From assembly GCA_937901365.1 (NCBI GenBank), contig CALCEF010000257.1, positions 1 through 5,677 of the forward strand: DNA of 5,677 bases. The letters are read 5' to 3'. The position numbers were made by a program, and so were the translations under genes. Shown piece by piece: positions 1 through 5,677 of the stretch. Origin of the DNA: an uncultured euryarchaeote. Its GTDB lineage: Archaea; Thermoplasmatota; Poseidoniia; Poseidoniales; Thalassarchaeaceae. Within the stretch, counting starts at the first letter, position 1. Each line of letters opens with the position of its first letter. The notes below the pieces were generated by a model, which was given only the letters and a program-made list of their open reading frames with translations, was not told where the DNA came from and ran no database searches.

Positions 1-101
1 AGAAGAAAAAGTTTGGTTTCTACAGACAAGGGAGTCGTTCAAGAGAACCGTCAGTGGATACATGGAGTGATCACATCACAACTCATTGGAAATAGCAAAA
101 A
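1..101. other. Left-edge segment, no assignable gene
   Basis: This 101-base stretch lies between the window edge and the stop codon of the first minus-strand gene. All three plus-strand frames are open from base 1. One ends at a TGA at 68-70, one at a TAG at 93-95 and one at a TGA at 139-141. The frame starting at base 2 reads like a normal charged C-terminus (it ends in VSGYME) and could be the tail of a plus-strand gene converging on the small minus-strand gene. The frame starting at base 3 is almost as plausible. With only 20 to 30 codons available, the sequence does not decide between them. Confidence 0.3.
97..101 (-). terminator. Possible T-run transcription terminator of the minus-strand cluster
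   Basis: On the minus strand a run of five T follows directly after the TGA stop of the small hypothetical gene, and a second T-rich triplet follows a few bases on. Archaeal RNA polymerase often terminates at short T runs without a hairpin, so this is a reasonable end point for the thermosome-trhO-hypothetical transcript. The run is short and no stem-loop is evident, so the call is weak. Confidence 0.3.
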
Positions 102-425
102 TCACTCGAGAGTCTTCACAATTCGGAAACTCTGTCCGTGATGCCCCCAATGAACAACTCCTGGTTCTGTGAATTGGAAGTACTTGGTCATGAATTCCTT
201 TCCGAGTTCAGGGTGTTCTTCTTCAAGGACGATTCTAATGCGAGTGCTCCATGTCCCGAAACTGCCAACCGCAGCTTCTCCACGAATACCGTCAACGAGC
301 ACGGAATACGGTGGTGTGGGCTCAGGTAGAGGTTCGGTGGACTGCGAGTCCATCATGTGTCGATCGACCTCTAAAGTGAGGTTTTCTTCGGTCGCTGGAA
401 TTGTGTTGTTAGGTTCAGATGCCAT
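102..425 (-). CDS. Small acidic protein of unknown function, third gene of thermosome cluster
   Basis: I do not recognise this 107-residue protein. From the chosen ATG at 425 it has an acidic, proline-rich, probably disordered N-terminal part (residues 1-40, with EPLPEPTPPYS near its end). A compact C-terminal part follows (residues 41-107) and looks like one small alpha/beta domain: a strand-like SVLVDGIRGEAAVG, TRIRIVLEEEHPELGKEF, and a histidine-bearing VVHWGHHGQSFRIVK near the end. There is no signal peptide or membrane segment. It starts 25 nt after the trhO stop, so it is probably the last gene of the same transcript. An in-frame ATG at 488 would add 21 residues but would overlap the end of trhO, so the downstream ATG is preferred. 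The ribosome binding site is weak for either start. The acidic composition and operon-like position favour a real gene. Confidence 0.6.
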   Translation of the reverse strand: MASEPNNTIPATEENLTLEVDRHMMDSQSTEPLPEPTPPYSVLVDGIRGEAAVGSFGTWSTRIRIVLEEEHPELGKEFMTKYFQFTEPGVVHWGHHGQSFRIVKTLE

Positions 426-450
426 GAACAAGTCATGTTCTGGTCCGTTA

Positions 451-1266
451 TCAACATTTGCAATATGGACAAGAGATGGCAGGAACATAGAGTGGAGAAT
501 TCAGTTCCTCTTCGGTCAGAGGTTCTCGACACGCGAAGCAAACCTCTGCCCCGGTCACGTTCATTTCGGGGTCGACTGCAACCCTGCGATCAAACACAAA
601 GCAGTCGCCATCCCAGTGCGCACCACCCATCTCTTCGAAGTATCCGAGAACACCACCTTGCAATTGGCGAACGTCTTGGAAGCCCTCGTTGAGCATGACT
701 GCACTGGCTTTCTCGCAGCGAATCCCGCCTGTGCAAAACATCACCACGGTTTTCTCCTTGTCGAGATTCGAATTCATCATCGCTTCCGGGAATGCTCGAA
801 ATGTGCTGATATTGAAATCGACAGCATTGTCAAAGGTGCCGAGACGAATCTCGTAATCGTTGCGCGTATCGAGTACAGTGATGTCTCGACCCTCGTCCAA
901 CCATTGTTTGAATTCCGCGGGTGAAATCGGTTCACCGGTATGCTCAGCGGGTCGAATTTCATCCATTCCCATTGAGATGATCTCTTTCTTGAGGCGCACG
1001 TTCATTCGACGGAAAGCGAGTTTTTCACTGTGTGATACTTTGAGTGGAATATCGACAAAACGCTCGTCTTGCTCAAGGTATTCGATGAATCCATCAATGC
1101 CTGCTTGGTCTCCACAGAGGAAGAAATTGATGCCTTCTGTACTCAGCAAGATTGTACCGAGTAGCCTGTTCTTTTCACAGGCGTCGCGGAATGGTTGACG
1201 CAATTCATCACGGTCAGGCAAATCGACGAATCGATAGCCAGCGACGTTGACAAATGGTTCACTCAT
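451..1266 (-). CDS. trhO: tRNA uridine 5-hydroxylase, TrhO/YceA (UPF0176) rhodanese family
   Basis: This 271-residue cytosolic protein has the full TrhO layout. Residues 5-100 form the UPF0176 N-terminal domain, including the LSTEGINFFLCG segment that matches the family REGIN motif. Residues 115-215 form a rhodanese domain (VLDTRNDYEIRLGTF). Its active-site loop FCTGGIRCEKA has the catalytic cysteine at 178 and a second one at 184. The C-terminal tail carries two cysteine pairs, CFAC (243/246) and CPYC (266/269), which suggest a metal site. Bacterial TrhO makes 5-hydroxyuridine at tRNA wobble position 34 without needing oxygen; the same role here is inferred from family membership. The ATG at 1266 was chosen because it lies one base after the thermosome stop and is preceded by GAGGA five bases upstream. 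An open frame continues to 1389 inside the thermosome gene, but those residues do not resemble the family. Confidence 0.88.
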   Translation of the reverse strand: MSEPFVNVAGYRFVDLPDRDELRQPFRDACEKNRLLGTILLSTEGINFFLCGDQAGIDGFIEYLEQDERFVDIPLKVSHSEKLAFRRMNVRLKKEIISMGMDEIRPAEHTGEPISPAEFKQWLDEGRDITVLDTRNDYEIRLGTFDNAVDFNISTFRAFPEAMMNSNLDKEKTVVMFCTGGIRCEKASAVMLNEGFQDVRQLQGGVLGYFEEMGGAHWDGDCFVFDRRVAVDPEMNVTGAEVCFACREPLTEEELNSPLYVPAISCPYCKC

Positions 1267-1267
1267 C

Positions 1268-2845
1268 TCAATCCTCATCCTCGCGCCAATCGGGTTCCTG
1301 TGCATCCTGCTTGGCCCATAGTACATCATCGATTCGGAGAACCGAAATCGCGGCTTCTGTCGCACCTGCAATCGCATGTCGAGTGACACTCAACGGCTCA
1401 GTAATCGCCGCCTCGCCCATGTCACTGGCCAGTCCAGTGTTCACATCGAGACCTTGCCATGCAGAATCATTCTCGGCTTGGGCTGCTGTGATTTTCAGAA
1501 GTTCATCAATTGGATCAAGTCCGGCGTTTTCTGCCAAAATTCGTGGAATGGATTCGAGCGCTGCGGCAAAACCCTCAATCGCCATTTGTTCTCGACCGGG
1601 GATGGTCTCTGCATATCGACGTAAGCGGCGCGCCAATGCGATTTGCGTGGCCCCTCCACCAGGCAATAACTGGGGTTCGCGAACCAATTGGCAAGCCACG
1701 CCAAGTGCATCATCGAATGCACGCTGAGCTTCTTCCAATCGCATCTCGGTTGAACCGCGAATCACCACGCTCACACCTTGGGTTTGTGAGCCCTCGAAAA
1801 TTGTGTGTTCGACACCCAGCCATTTCTCTTCGCGGATTGAGGCAAAGTGACCCACATCTTCGTCTTGGATGTCTTCAACATCGAAAATCGGTCTCGCTCC
1901 TGTGGCTCGACAAAGATGCTCTATTTCCGGGCGTTCGACCCGACGATAAGCAAGAATTCCTGCTGCAGCGAGCATTGAATGGGCTTCTTCTTCAATACCA
2001 TCTCGGGTGACCAAGCAATCGATGTTGGCCGCCTTTAGGGCATCAACTCGGCCCTGTAGGTCTGCGGTTTCGCGCGCGTGGAATGCTTCGATGGCACCAA
2101 GATTGGTGATTTTCAAACTGGCCTCGATTTCTGGCCTGCGCTTTTCGATCCCCCCATCCAAAATCAAAATACGACCTGCATTTGGTTTCATCTCCATCTC
2201 ACGATGTACGCGGGCTTTAACGAGAACGATCCCAGGAATCAATTCGCTGTCTTTGATGGAACCACTTCGTTCGGTTAGAATACGGACATGCTCAACATCT
2301 CCTGAACCGGTCGATTGTGCAGCAGCATGTGCAAGTTCGGCGAGAATGGTTTGCATTCCCCTGTCGCCCTTGCCTGCCAAGCTGGTCTTCACTGAGGAAA
2401 GTGAGGTAGACTCATTCGCTGAAATTGATATTTCATCTAGGACTTGCTCAATTTCGGGCCCACACATTCGATATCCGCTGGCAATCATCGTTGGATGTAC
2501 GCCTCGATCGACCAATTCTAACGCATTGACCAGCAGTTCAGCGGTGAGGACAACGGTCGTGGTGGTTCCATCCCGAACCTCATCATCCTGAGCGCGCGAG
2601 GTTGAAATCAGCATTTTTGCCGTAGGGTGCTCGACTTTTGCTGTCTCCAATACGGTCACACCATCGTTGGTAACGAGGGAGGAGCCGTCAGCCCCTACGA
2701 GCAACTTGTCGAGGCCTTTTGGCCCTAGAGTGCTACGAACAGCATCTGCGAGTGCAACGGCTGCAGCGACGTTGTTTCGCAAGGCTTGACGCCCTGCTAC
2801 ACGCTCCGTATCCGCCAAGACCTTGTCTTGATCCTGCTGCACCAT
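1268..2845 (-). CDS. ths: Thermosome subunit (group II chaperonin, Hsp60/TCP-1 family)
   Basis: This 525-residue protein is of normal length and aligns end to end with archaeal thermosome subunits, which form a double-ring ATP-driven folding chamber with a built-in lid. Visible landmarks are LGPKG (40-44), NDG with its conserved Asp (60-62), DDEVRDGTT (87-95), GSIKDSEL (195-202), VIRGSTE (361-367), FDDALGV with the catalytic-type Asp (377-383), PGGGA (395-399), ENAGLDPID (439-447), GLDVNTG (465-471) and the terminal LRIDDV (503-508). The motif normally written GDGTT has Arg at 91 in place of the first Gly. The C-terminus is short and acidic (ends WREDED), with no Gly-Met repeat. The ATG at 2845 gives a family-like N-terminus; an upstream ATG at 2890 would add 15 residues and run into the promoter. 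It is the first gene of a minus-strand cluster, one base ahead of trhO. Alpha or beta subunit type cannot be decided here. Confidence 0.96.
   Translation of the reverse strand: MVQQDQDKVLADTERVAGRQALRNNVAAAVALADAVRSTLGPKGLDKLLVGADGSSLVTNDGVTVLETAKVEHPTAKMLISTSRAQDDEVRDGTTTTVVLTAELLVNALELVDRGVHPTMIASGYRMCGPEIEQVLDEISISANESTSLSSVKTSLAGKGDRGMQTILAELAHAAAQSTGSGDVEHVRILTERSGSIKDSELIPGIVLVKARVHREMEMKPNAGRILILDGGIEKRRPEIEASLKITNLGAIEAFHARETADLQGRVDALKAANIDCLVTRDGIEEEAHSMLAAAGILAYRRVERPEIEHLCRATGARPIFDVEDIQDEDVGHFASIREEKWLGVEHTIFEGSQTQGVSVVIRGSTEMRLEEAQRAFDDALGVACQLVREPQLLPGGGATQIALARRLRRYAETIPGREQMAIEGFAAALESIPRILAENAGLDPIDELLKITAAQAENDSAWQGLDVNTGLASDMGEAAITEPLSVTRHAIAGATEAAISVLRIDDVLWAKQDAQEPDWREDED
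1271..1282 (-). promoter_or_regulatory. Tandem GAGGAT Shine-Dalgarno for trhO inside thermosome 3' end
   Basis: The last codons of the thermosome gene (Glu-Asp-Glu-Asp) read GAGGATGAGGAT on the minus strand. The copy nearest the trhO ATG places GAGGA five bases before it. This supports the start at 1266 and suggests that ribosomes finishing the thermosome re-initiate on trhO. Confidence 0.6.
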
Positions 2846-2893
2846 CGACCGCCCCACCCGTATCCTCGTCTTGAATCCGACGCCTTCCAATGC

Positions 2894-2902
2894 TTCATAT
2901 AG
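2894..2902 (-). promoter_or_regulatory. Candidate TATA box for the thermosome gene
   Basis: On the minus strand the sequence reads CTATATGAA, centred about 53 bases before the thermosome ATG. An archaeal TATA box at this place would give a transcript start near 2872 and a leader of roughly 27 bases. It forms an inverted pair with a similar box on the plus strand, 15 bases away. No transcript data support it. Confidence 0.45.
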
Positions 2903-2917
2903 GTCTAGATTGTGCCA

Positions 2918-2925
2918 CTATACAA
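2918..2925 (+). promoter_or_regulatory. Candidate TATA box for the Hsp20-like gene and dnaK
   Basis: The plus strand reads CTATACAA, similar to the CTATATGAA box on the other strand. Normal archaeal spacing puts the transcript start near 2947, leaving a leader of only about 7 bases before the ATG at 2954 and cutting into the ribosome binding site at 2943-2949. If a longer leader is used, the plus-strand CATATAG at 2896-2902 is the alternative box, with a start near 2925. Confidence 0.4.
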
Positions 2926-2942
2926 CCGCGAGTTAAGTAGTT

Positions 2943-2949
2943 GGGGTGA
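2943..2949 (+). promoter_or_regulatory. Shine-Dalgarno site GGGGTGA for the Hsp20-like gene
   Basis: GGGGTGA resembles the 16S anti-Shine-Dalgarno complement GGTGA and ends four bases before the ATG at 2954. It decides that start against an in-frame GTG at 2912, whose added residues would be encoded by the putative promoter. Confidence 0.55.
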
Positions 2950-2953
2950 AGGC

Positions 2954-3580
2954 ATGAAGCGAGATGAATGGGAAGAACAAATTCTGAAGCAAATGATTGA
3001 GATGTTCAAGCAGATGGGAATCGACGTCAACGAAGACGATTTGACCCGTATGATGAACCAAATTCAATCCCAATTAGAGGGCATGGGGTTCGATCCTGAG
3101 AAGGTCAAATCTGGTGATGTCAAGATCAACCTCCAAGGTGATTTTGCAGGTCTTGGTGAGATGTTCGGTAAGGGTGGAGACTTCAGTGATATTTTCTCCA
3201 AGATGGGTGTCGATGTCAAGATGGGACAACAGAACGCACCTGAACCGGAAGAAGTGAAGTTCGTTGAAGAGCCCGAAGAATCGGAGGACCTCAAGCAGGT
3301 TCCAATCGCCGACATCTATGTCGATGGTAGTTCGATGAACATCACAATCGATATTTCGCGACATGACGAACTGGATGACTCAGAACTCGAACTTAATCTC
3401 ACAGGGGGTGGCTCGACTTTGCAGTTGATGCGCACCACACAAATGCGCCCGTTGCAGCGCTTTGAGTTACCCAAGGCGGCTGAGAGCGTGGATGGTTGGG
3501 AATTGAACAATGGTATTCTCGACATCACTCTCACACTCCGTGATGAAACCGAATCCGCAACAACACAAGGAGGAAATTGA
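2954..3580 (+). CDS. Hsp20/alpha-crystallin-like domain protein with Gly/Phe linker, coupled to dnaK
   Basis: This 208-residue acidic cytosolic protein probably acts as a small-heat-shock-like holdase or a DnaK partner; no specific function is established. Residues 1-45 are helical and Met/Gln-rich. Residues 62-85 are rich in glycine and phenylalanine (7 Gly, 4 Phe) and contain DIF at 79-81, like the G/F region of DnaJ. Residues 95-112 are an acidic linker. Residues 116-197 look like an alpha-crystallin-type beta sandwich: [17 protein letters not shown], then a return strand [17 protein letters not shown], then [11 protein letters not shown], which matches the family N-G-V-L strand. The terminal I-x-I motif of oligomeric Hsp20 proteins is absent, and there is no J-domain HPD. 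The ATG at 2954 has a good ribosome binding site. The stop is one base before the dnaK ATG. A CS-type beta sandwich is an alternative reading of the C-terminal domain. Confidence 0.75.
   Translation: MKRDEWEEQILKQMIEMFKQMGIDVNEDDLTRMMNQIQSQLEGMGFDPEKVKSGDVKINLQGDFAGLGEMFGKGGDFSDIFSKMGVDVKMGQQNAPEPEEVKFVEEPEESEDLKQVPIADIYVDGSSMNITIDISRHDELDDSELELNLTGGGSTLQLMRTTQMRPLQRFELPKAAESVDGWELNNGILDITLTLRDETESATTQGGN
3567..3573 (+). promoter_or_regulatory. Strong Shine-Dalgarno site AAGGAGG for dnaK
   Basis: AAGGAGG ends eight bases before the dnaK ATG at 3582 and is nearly a full match to the anti-Shine-Dalgarno sequence. It lies inside the upstream gene and encodes part of its last residues (Gln-Gly-Gly-Asn). 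It fixes the dnaK start against an in-frame upstream ATG at 3510. Confidence 0.8.
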
Positions 3581-3581
3581 A

Positions 3582-5465
3582 ATGGCAAAAACATCCGTAA
3601 TTGGAATTGATCTAGGAACGACAAACAGCTGTGTGGCCACCATTGAAGGTGGGGAAGCGATTGTAATCGCCAACGCCGAAGGTGCACGAACAACACCCAG
3701 TGTTGTGGCATTCGCCAAAGATGGTGAGCGCCTGGTTGGTGTGACCGCAAAAAGGCAGGCTGTAACCAACAATGAGCGGACATTCATGTCTGTCAAGCGA
3801 GAGATGGGAACAAATTGGAAAGAAGGGGTGGATGATAGTGAATACACTCCACAGGAAATTTCTGCATTTATTCTACAGAAGTTGAAGGCTGACGCGGAAG
3901 CTTATCTTGGACACGAGGTCAAGCAAGCTGTTGTGACCTGCCCGGCTTACTTTACCGATGCACAGCGCAAGGCGACCAAGGATGCCGGGCGCATTGCAGG
4001 TCTAGAGGTTCTCCGAATCATCAACGAGCCGACGGCGGCCGCATTGGCCTATGGTGTTGACAAAGAGGACGATCAGACCATTCTTGTGTTCGATCTTGGT
4101 GGTGGGACGTTTGATGTGTCCGTACTCGAAATCTACCAAGTTGACGACCAACCACAAATCGAAGTGAAGGCAACTGCTGGTAACAATCGCCTCGGTGGCG
4201 ATGACTTTGATGAGCGTGTAATTCATTGGTGCGTCTCTGAATTCAAGAAGAGCAGTGGTATCGATTTGTCAGGAGACAATCAGGCCATGAGCCGACTCAA
4301 GGAAGCGGCTGAGAAGGCCAAGATTGAGTTGTCAGGTACACAAACCAGTCACATCAACTTGCCATTCATCACCATGAAGGACGGCAACCCTGAGCACCTA
4401 GACTTGAATTTGTCACGTGCGCAGTTTGACGATTTGACTGCTGATCTAGTTGAAGCGACAATGAAACCCACACAACGTGCGATGAAGGATGCTGGGGTCA
4501 AAGCAGGGGACATCGACAAGATTCTTCTCGTCGGTGGAAGCACTCGAATCCCGGCCGTTCAGGCTGCGATTGAGAAAGAAACCGGCAAGGCTCCATTCAA
4601 GGGAATCAACCCCGATGAAGCGGTTGCTATGGGTGCAGCCCTGCAGGCTGGAATCATCGTTGGTGACGAAGGAGTGACCGATGTATTGCTACTTGACGTC
4701 ACACCACTCAGTCTTGGAATCGAGACACTCGGCGGTGTTTCAACTCCGATGATTGAGCGAAACACAACCATCCCCACACGCCGATCCGAAGTTTTCAGCA
4801 CAGCTGCAGATAACCAGCCGGCTGTCGAGGTTCACGTATTGCAGGGTGAGCGAAAGTTCGCCAAGGACAACGTCACACTGGGCAAATTCTTCCTTGAAGG
4901 AATCCCCCAGGCACCGCGCGGCATCCCGAAGATTGAGGTCACATTCGATATCGATGCAAATGGCATCGTCAGTGTGTCCGCCAAGGACATGGGCACGGGC
5001 AAAGAGCAGTCGATTCGAATCGAGAGTGCGACCAGTCTTAGTGAGGATGAAATCCAGCAGAAGATCTCAGAAGCAGAGCAGTTTGCTGCAGAGGATGAGG
5101 AGCGACAAAAGAAGGTGGAACTTCGTAACACTGCGGACAATATCGTTTACCAAACCCGTCGAACGCTGAAAGAAGCCGGAGACAAACTCGAAGGTGAAGA
5201 CACATCGGCGGTTGAGGACAAACTCACCGAACTTGAAGCCATGATTCGTACCGATGATGGCCCTGTATCTGATGATGAACTCGATGAGGCTGCCATTCAG
5301 GCCAAGGTTCAGGAATTGGAAGAAGCCATGCACGGAATCTCAGCGAAGTTGTACGAAGCAGCAGCAGCAAATGTGGCCGAGGAAGGCAGCGGCGATCATA
5401 CCGACATCGATGACGATGTTGTCGATGCTGATTTCGAAGTTGTCGATGATGACAATGACGAATGA
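3582..5465 (+). CDS. dnaK: Molecular chaperone DnaK (Hsp70)
   Basis: This 627-residue cytosolic Hsp70 binds unfolded peptides in an ATP-dependent cycle driven by DnaJ and GrpE, neither of which is in the window. The nucleotide-binding domain covers residues 1-365: phosphate loop IDLGTTNS (9-16), PAYF (121-124), [11 protein letters not shown] (170-180) and LVGGSTRIP (316-324). The linker is VLLLDV (368-373), followed by TPLSLGIET. The substrate domain (about 374-485) has [18 protein letters not shown] and [11 protein letters not shown] helical lid follows (486-595), and the acidic tail ends [16 protein letters not shown], where a 10-bp direct repeat encodes the VVDAD and VVDDD parts. The segment after VKREMGT (71-77) is short and lacks the extra stretch of about 25 residues found in Gram-negative DnaK, so this is the Gram-positive/archaeal type. 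All key motifs are intact. It follows the Hsp20-like gene after one base and ends directly against the convergent aminopeptidase gene. Confidence 0.98.
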   Translation: MAKTSVIGIDLGTTNSCVATIEGGEAIVIANAEGARTTPSVVAFAKDGERLVGVTAKRQAVTNNERTFMSVKREMGTNWKEGVDDSEYTPQEISAFILQKLKADAEAYLGHEVKQAVVTCPAYFTDAQRKATKDAGRIAGLEVLRIINEPTAAALAYGVDKEDDQTILVFDLGGGTFDVSVLEIYQVDDQPQIEVKATAGNNRLGGDDFDERVIHWCVSEFKKSSGIDLSGDNQAMSRLKEAAEKAKIELSGTQTSHINLPFITMKDGNPEHLDLNLSRAQFDDLTADLVEATMKPTQRAMKDAGVKAGDIDKILLVGGSTRIPAVQAAIEKETGKAPFKGINPDEAVAMGAALQAGIIVGDEGVTDVLLLDVTPLSLGIETLGGVSTPMIERNTTIPTRRSEVFSTAADNQPAVEVHVLQGERKFAKDNVTLGKFFLEGIPQAPRGIPKIEVTFDIDANGIVSVSAKDMGTGKEQSIRIESATSLSEDEIQQKISEAEQFAAEDEERQKKVELRNTADNIVYQTRRTLKEAGDKLEGEDTSAVEDKLTELEAMIRTDDGPVSDDELDEAAIQAKVQELEEAMHGISAKLYEAAAANVAEEGSGDHTDIDDDVVDADFEVVDDDNDE

Positions 5466-5677
5466 TTACTCGGTAATCAACCGGTGAAGCGTTCGAACAT
5501 GAATGCCAGTTGCGCCATTGGCAACCATGGCGTTCGTTGAGGCACCCCAAGCCGTTCCTGCGATGTCTAGATGTGCCCACGGTATTTGTTGACCATCTCT
5601 CTCCTGTACGAATTGTTTGAGGAAACCTGCTGCTGTACAGGCGCCCCCCCATCGACCCTTGCCCAAGTTCTGAACAT
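5466..5677 (-). CDS. pepA: Leucyl aminopeptidase, peptidase M17 family (C-terminal end only)
   Basis: The gene runs off the right edge; about 70 C-terminal residues are visible. They match the end of M17 cytosolic aminopeptidases, which are two-metal enzymes that remove N-terminal residues from peptides in hexamers. The visible landmarks are LGKGRWGGACTAAGFLKQFV, then PWAHLDIAGTAW, then GATGIHVRTL near the terminus. The metal-binding and NTDAEGR-type motifs lie upstream, outside the window, so catalytic competence cannot be judged. The frame is open through base 5677. A TTG at 5666 is an internal codon, not the start. The TAA stop occupies 5466-5468 and touches the dnaK stop on the other strand. 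Confidence 0.9.
   Translation of the reverse strand, partial: VQNLGKGRWGGACTAAGFLKQFVQERDGQQIPWAHLDIAGTAWGASTNAMVANGATGIHVRTLHRLITE

Noticed and set aside
169..924. Long plus-strand open frame (251 codons) antisense to trhO and the small gene
   Set aside because: It runs opposite a clear TrhO gene and its translation is rich in Ser, Arg, His and Cys with no recognisable motif. It is a shadow of the real coding strand.
451..1266. Reading the rhodanese protein as a simple thiosulfate sulfurtransferase
   Set aside because: The N-terminal UPF0176 domain, the CTGGIRCEKA loop and the C-terminal cysteine pairs together are specific for the TrhO family and not for single-domain sulfurtransferases.
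1267..1389. N-terminal extension of TrhO by 41 residues
   Set aside because: The extra residues overlap the thermosome gene and have no family resemblance. The ATG at 1266 has a well-spaced ribosome binding site.
2007..2591. Plus-strand open frame (194 codons) antisense to the thermosome gene
   Set aside because: It is a Ser/Arg/Thr-rich translation opposite a well-conserved chaperonin and has no ribosome binding site or domain of its own.
2846..2890. Upstream ATG adding 15 residues to the thermosome
   Set aside because: The added residues do not match thermosome N-termini and lie where a leader and promoter are expected.
5418..5448. 10-bp direct repeat GTTGTCGATG in the dnaK tail
   Set aside because: Two in-frame copies encode the repeated Val-Val-Asp of the acidic DnaK tail. 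This is ordinary low-complexity coding sequence, not a mobile or regulatory repeat.
5224..5652. Minus-strand open frame (142 codons) across the dnaK end and the aminopeptidase gene
   Set aside because: It is in a different frame from the clear aminopeptidase match and antisense to the dnaK tail. Its Arg/His-rich composition is typical of a shadow frame.
1..5677. CRISPR array, tRNA, rRNA or insertion sequence
   Set aside because: The window was scanned for repeat-spacer patterns, tRNA-like arms, rRNA cores and transposase motifs. None was seen, and nearly all bases are in assigned genes.

Overview
The window looks like part of the chromosome of a mesophilic archaeon. It encodes a group II chaperonin subunit (thermosome), which is archaeal or eukaryotic, in a bacterial-style compact layout. 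Next to it lies a DnaK of the type that archaea share with Gram-positive bacteria. Base composition is near 50% GC, the proteins are acidic, and TATA-like boxes sit upstream of the divergent genes. A marine Euryarchaeota lineage such as Marine Group II (Poseidoniales) would fit, but that is an inference and not proven by anything here.

Layout. Positions 1-101 hold the left edge, with no securely assignable gene. A minus-strand cluster then reads leftward from 2845: thermosome subunit (1268-2845), TrhO-type rhodanese (451-1266) and a small unrecognised protein (102-425). A divergent promoter region of 108 bp (2846-2953) separates it from a plus-strand pair: a small protein with an Hsp20/alpha-crystallin-like C-terminal domain (2954-3580) and DnaK (3582-5465). 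From 5466 to the right edge is the C-terminal end of an M17 leucyl aminopeptidase on the minus strand. Its stop codon directly abuts the dnaK stop codon. No gene-free stretch exceeds 300 bases.

How it works together. The window is a protein-quality-control island. The ATP-driven folding chamber (thermosome) and the Hsp70 machine (DnaK with a putative small-heat-shock-like partner) are transcribed divergently from one short region, which carries two TATA-like boxes arranged as an inverted repeat. In each direction the first gene is joined to the second by a one-nucleotide gap (TGA-N-ATG), and the ribosome binding site of the second gene lies inside the last codons of the first. This suggests translational coupling of thermosome with TrhO (wobble-uridine hydroxylation of tRNA) and of the Hsp20-like protein with DnaK. 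The most novel elements are the Hsp20-like protein, which has a DnaJ-like glycine/phenylalanine stretch with a DIF motif and is coupled to DnaK, and the chaperonin-TrhO coupling. A Gly-to-Arg change in the thermosome GDGTT ATP-binding motif is also worth checking. GrpE and DnaJ are not in the window.
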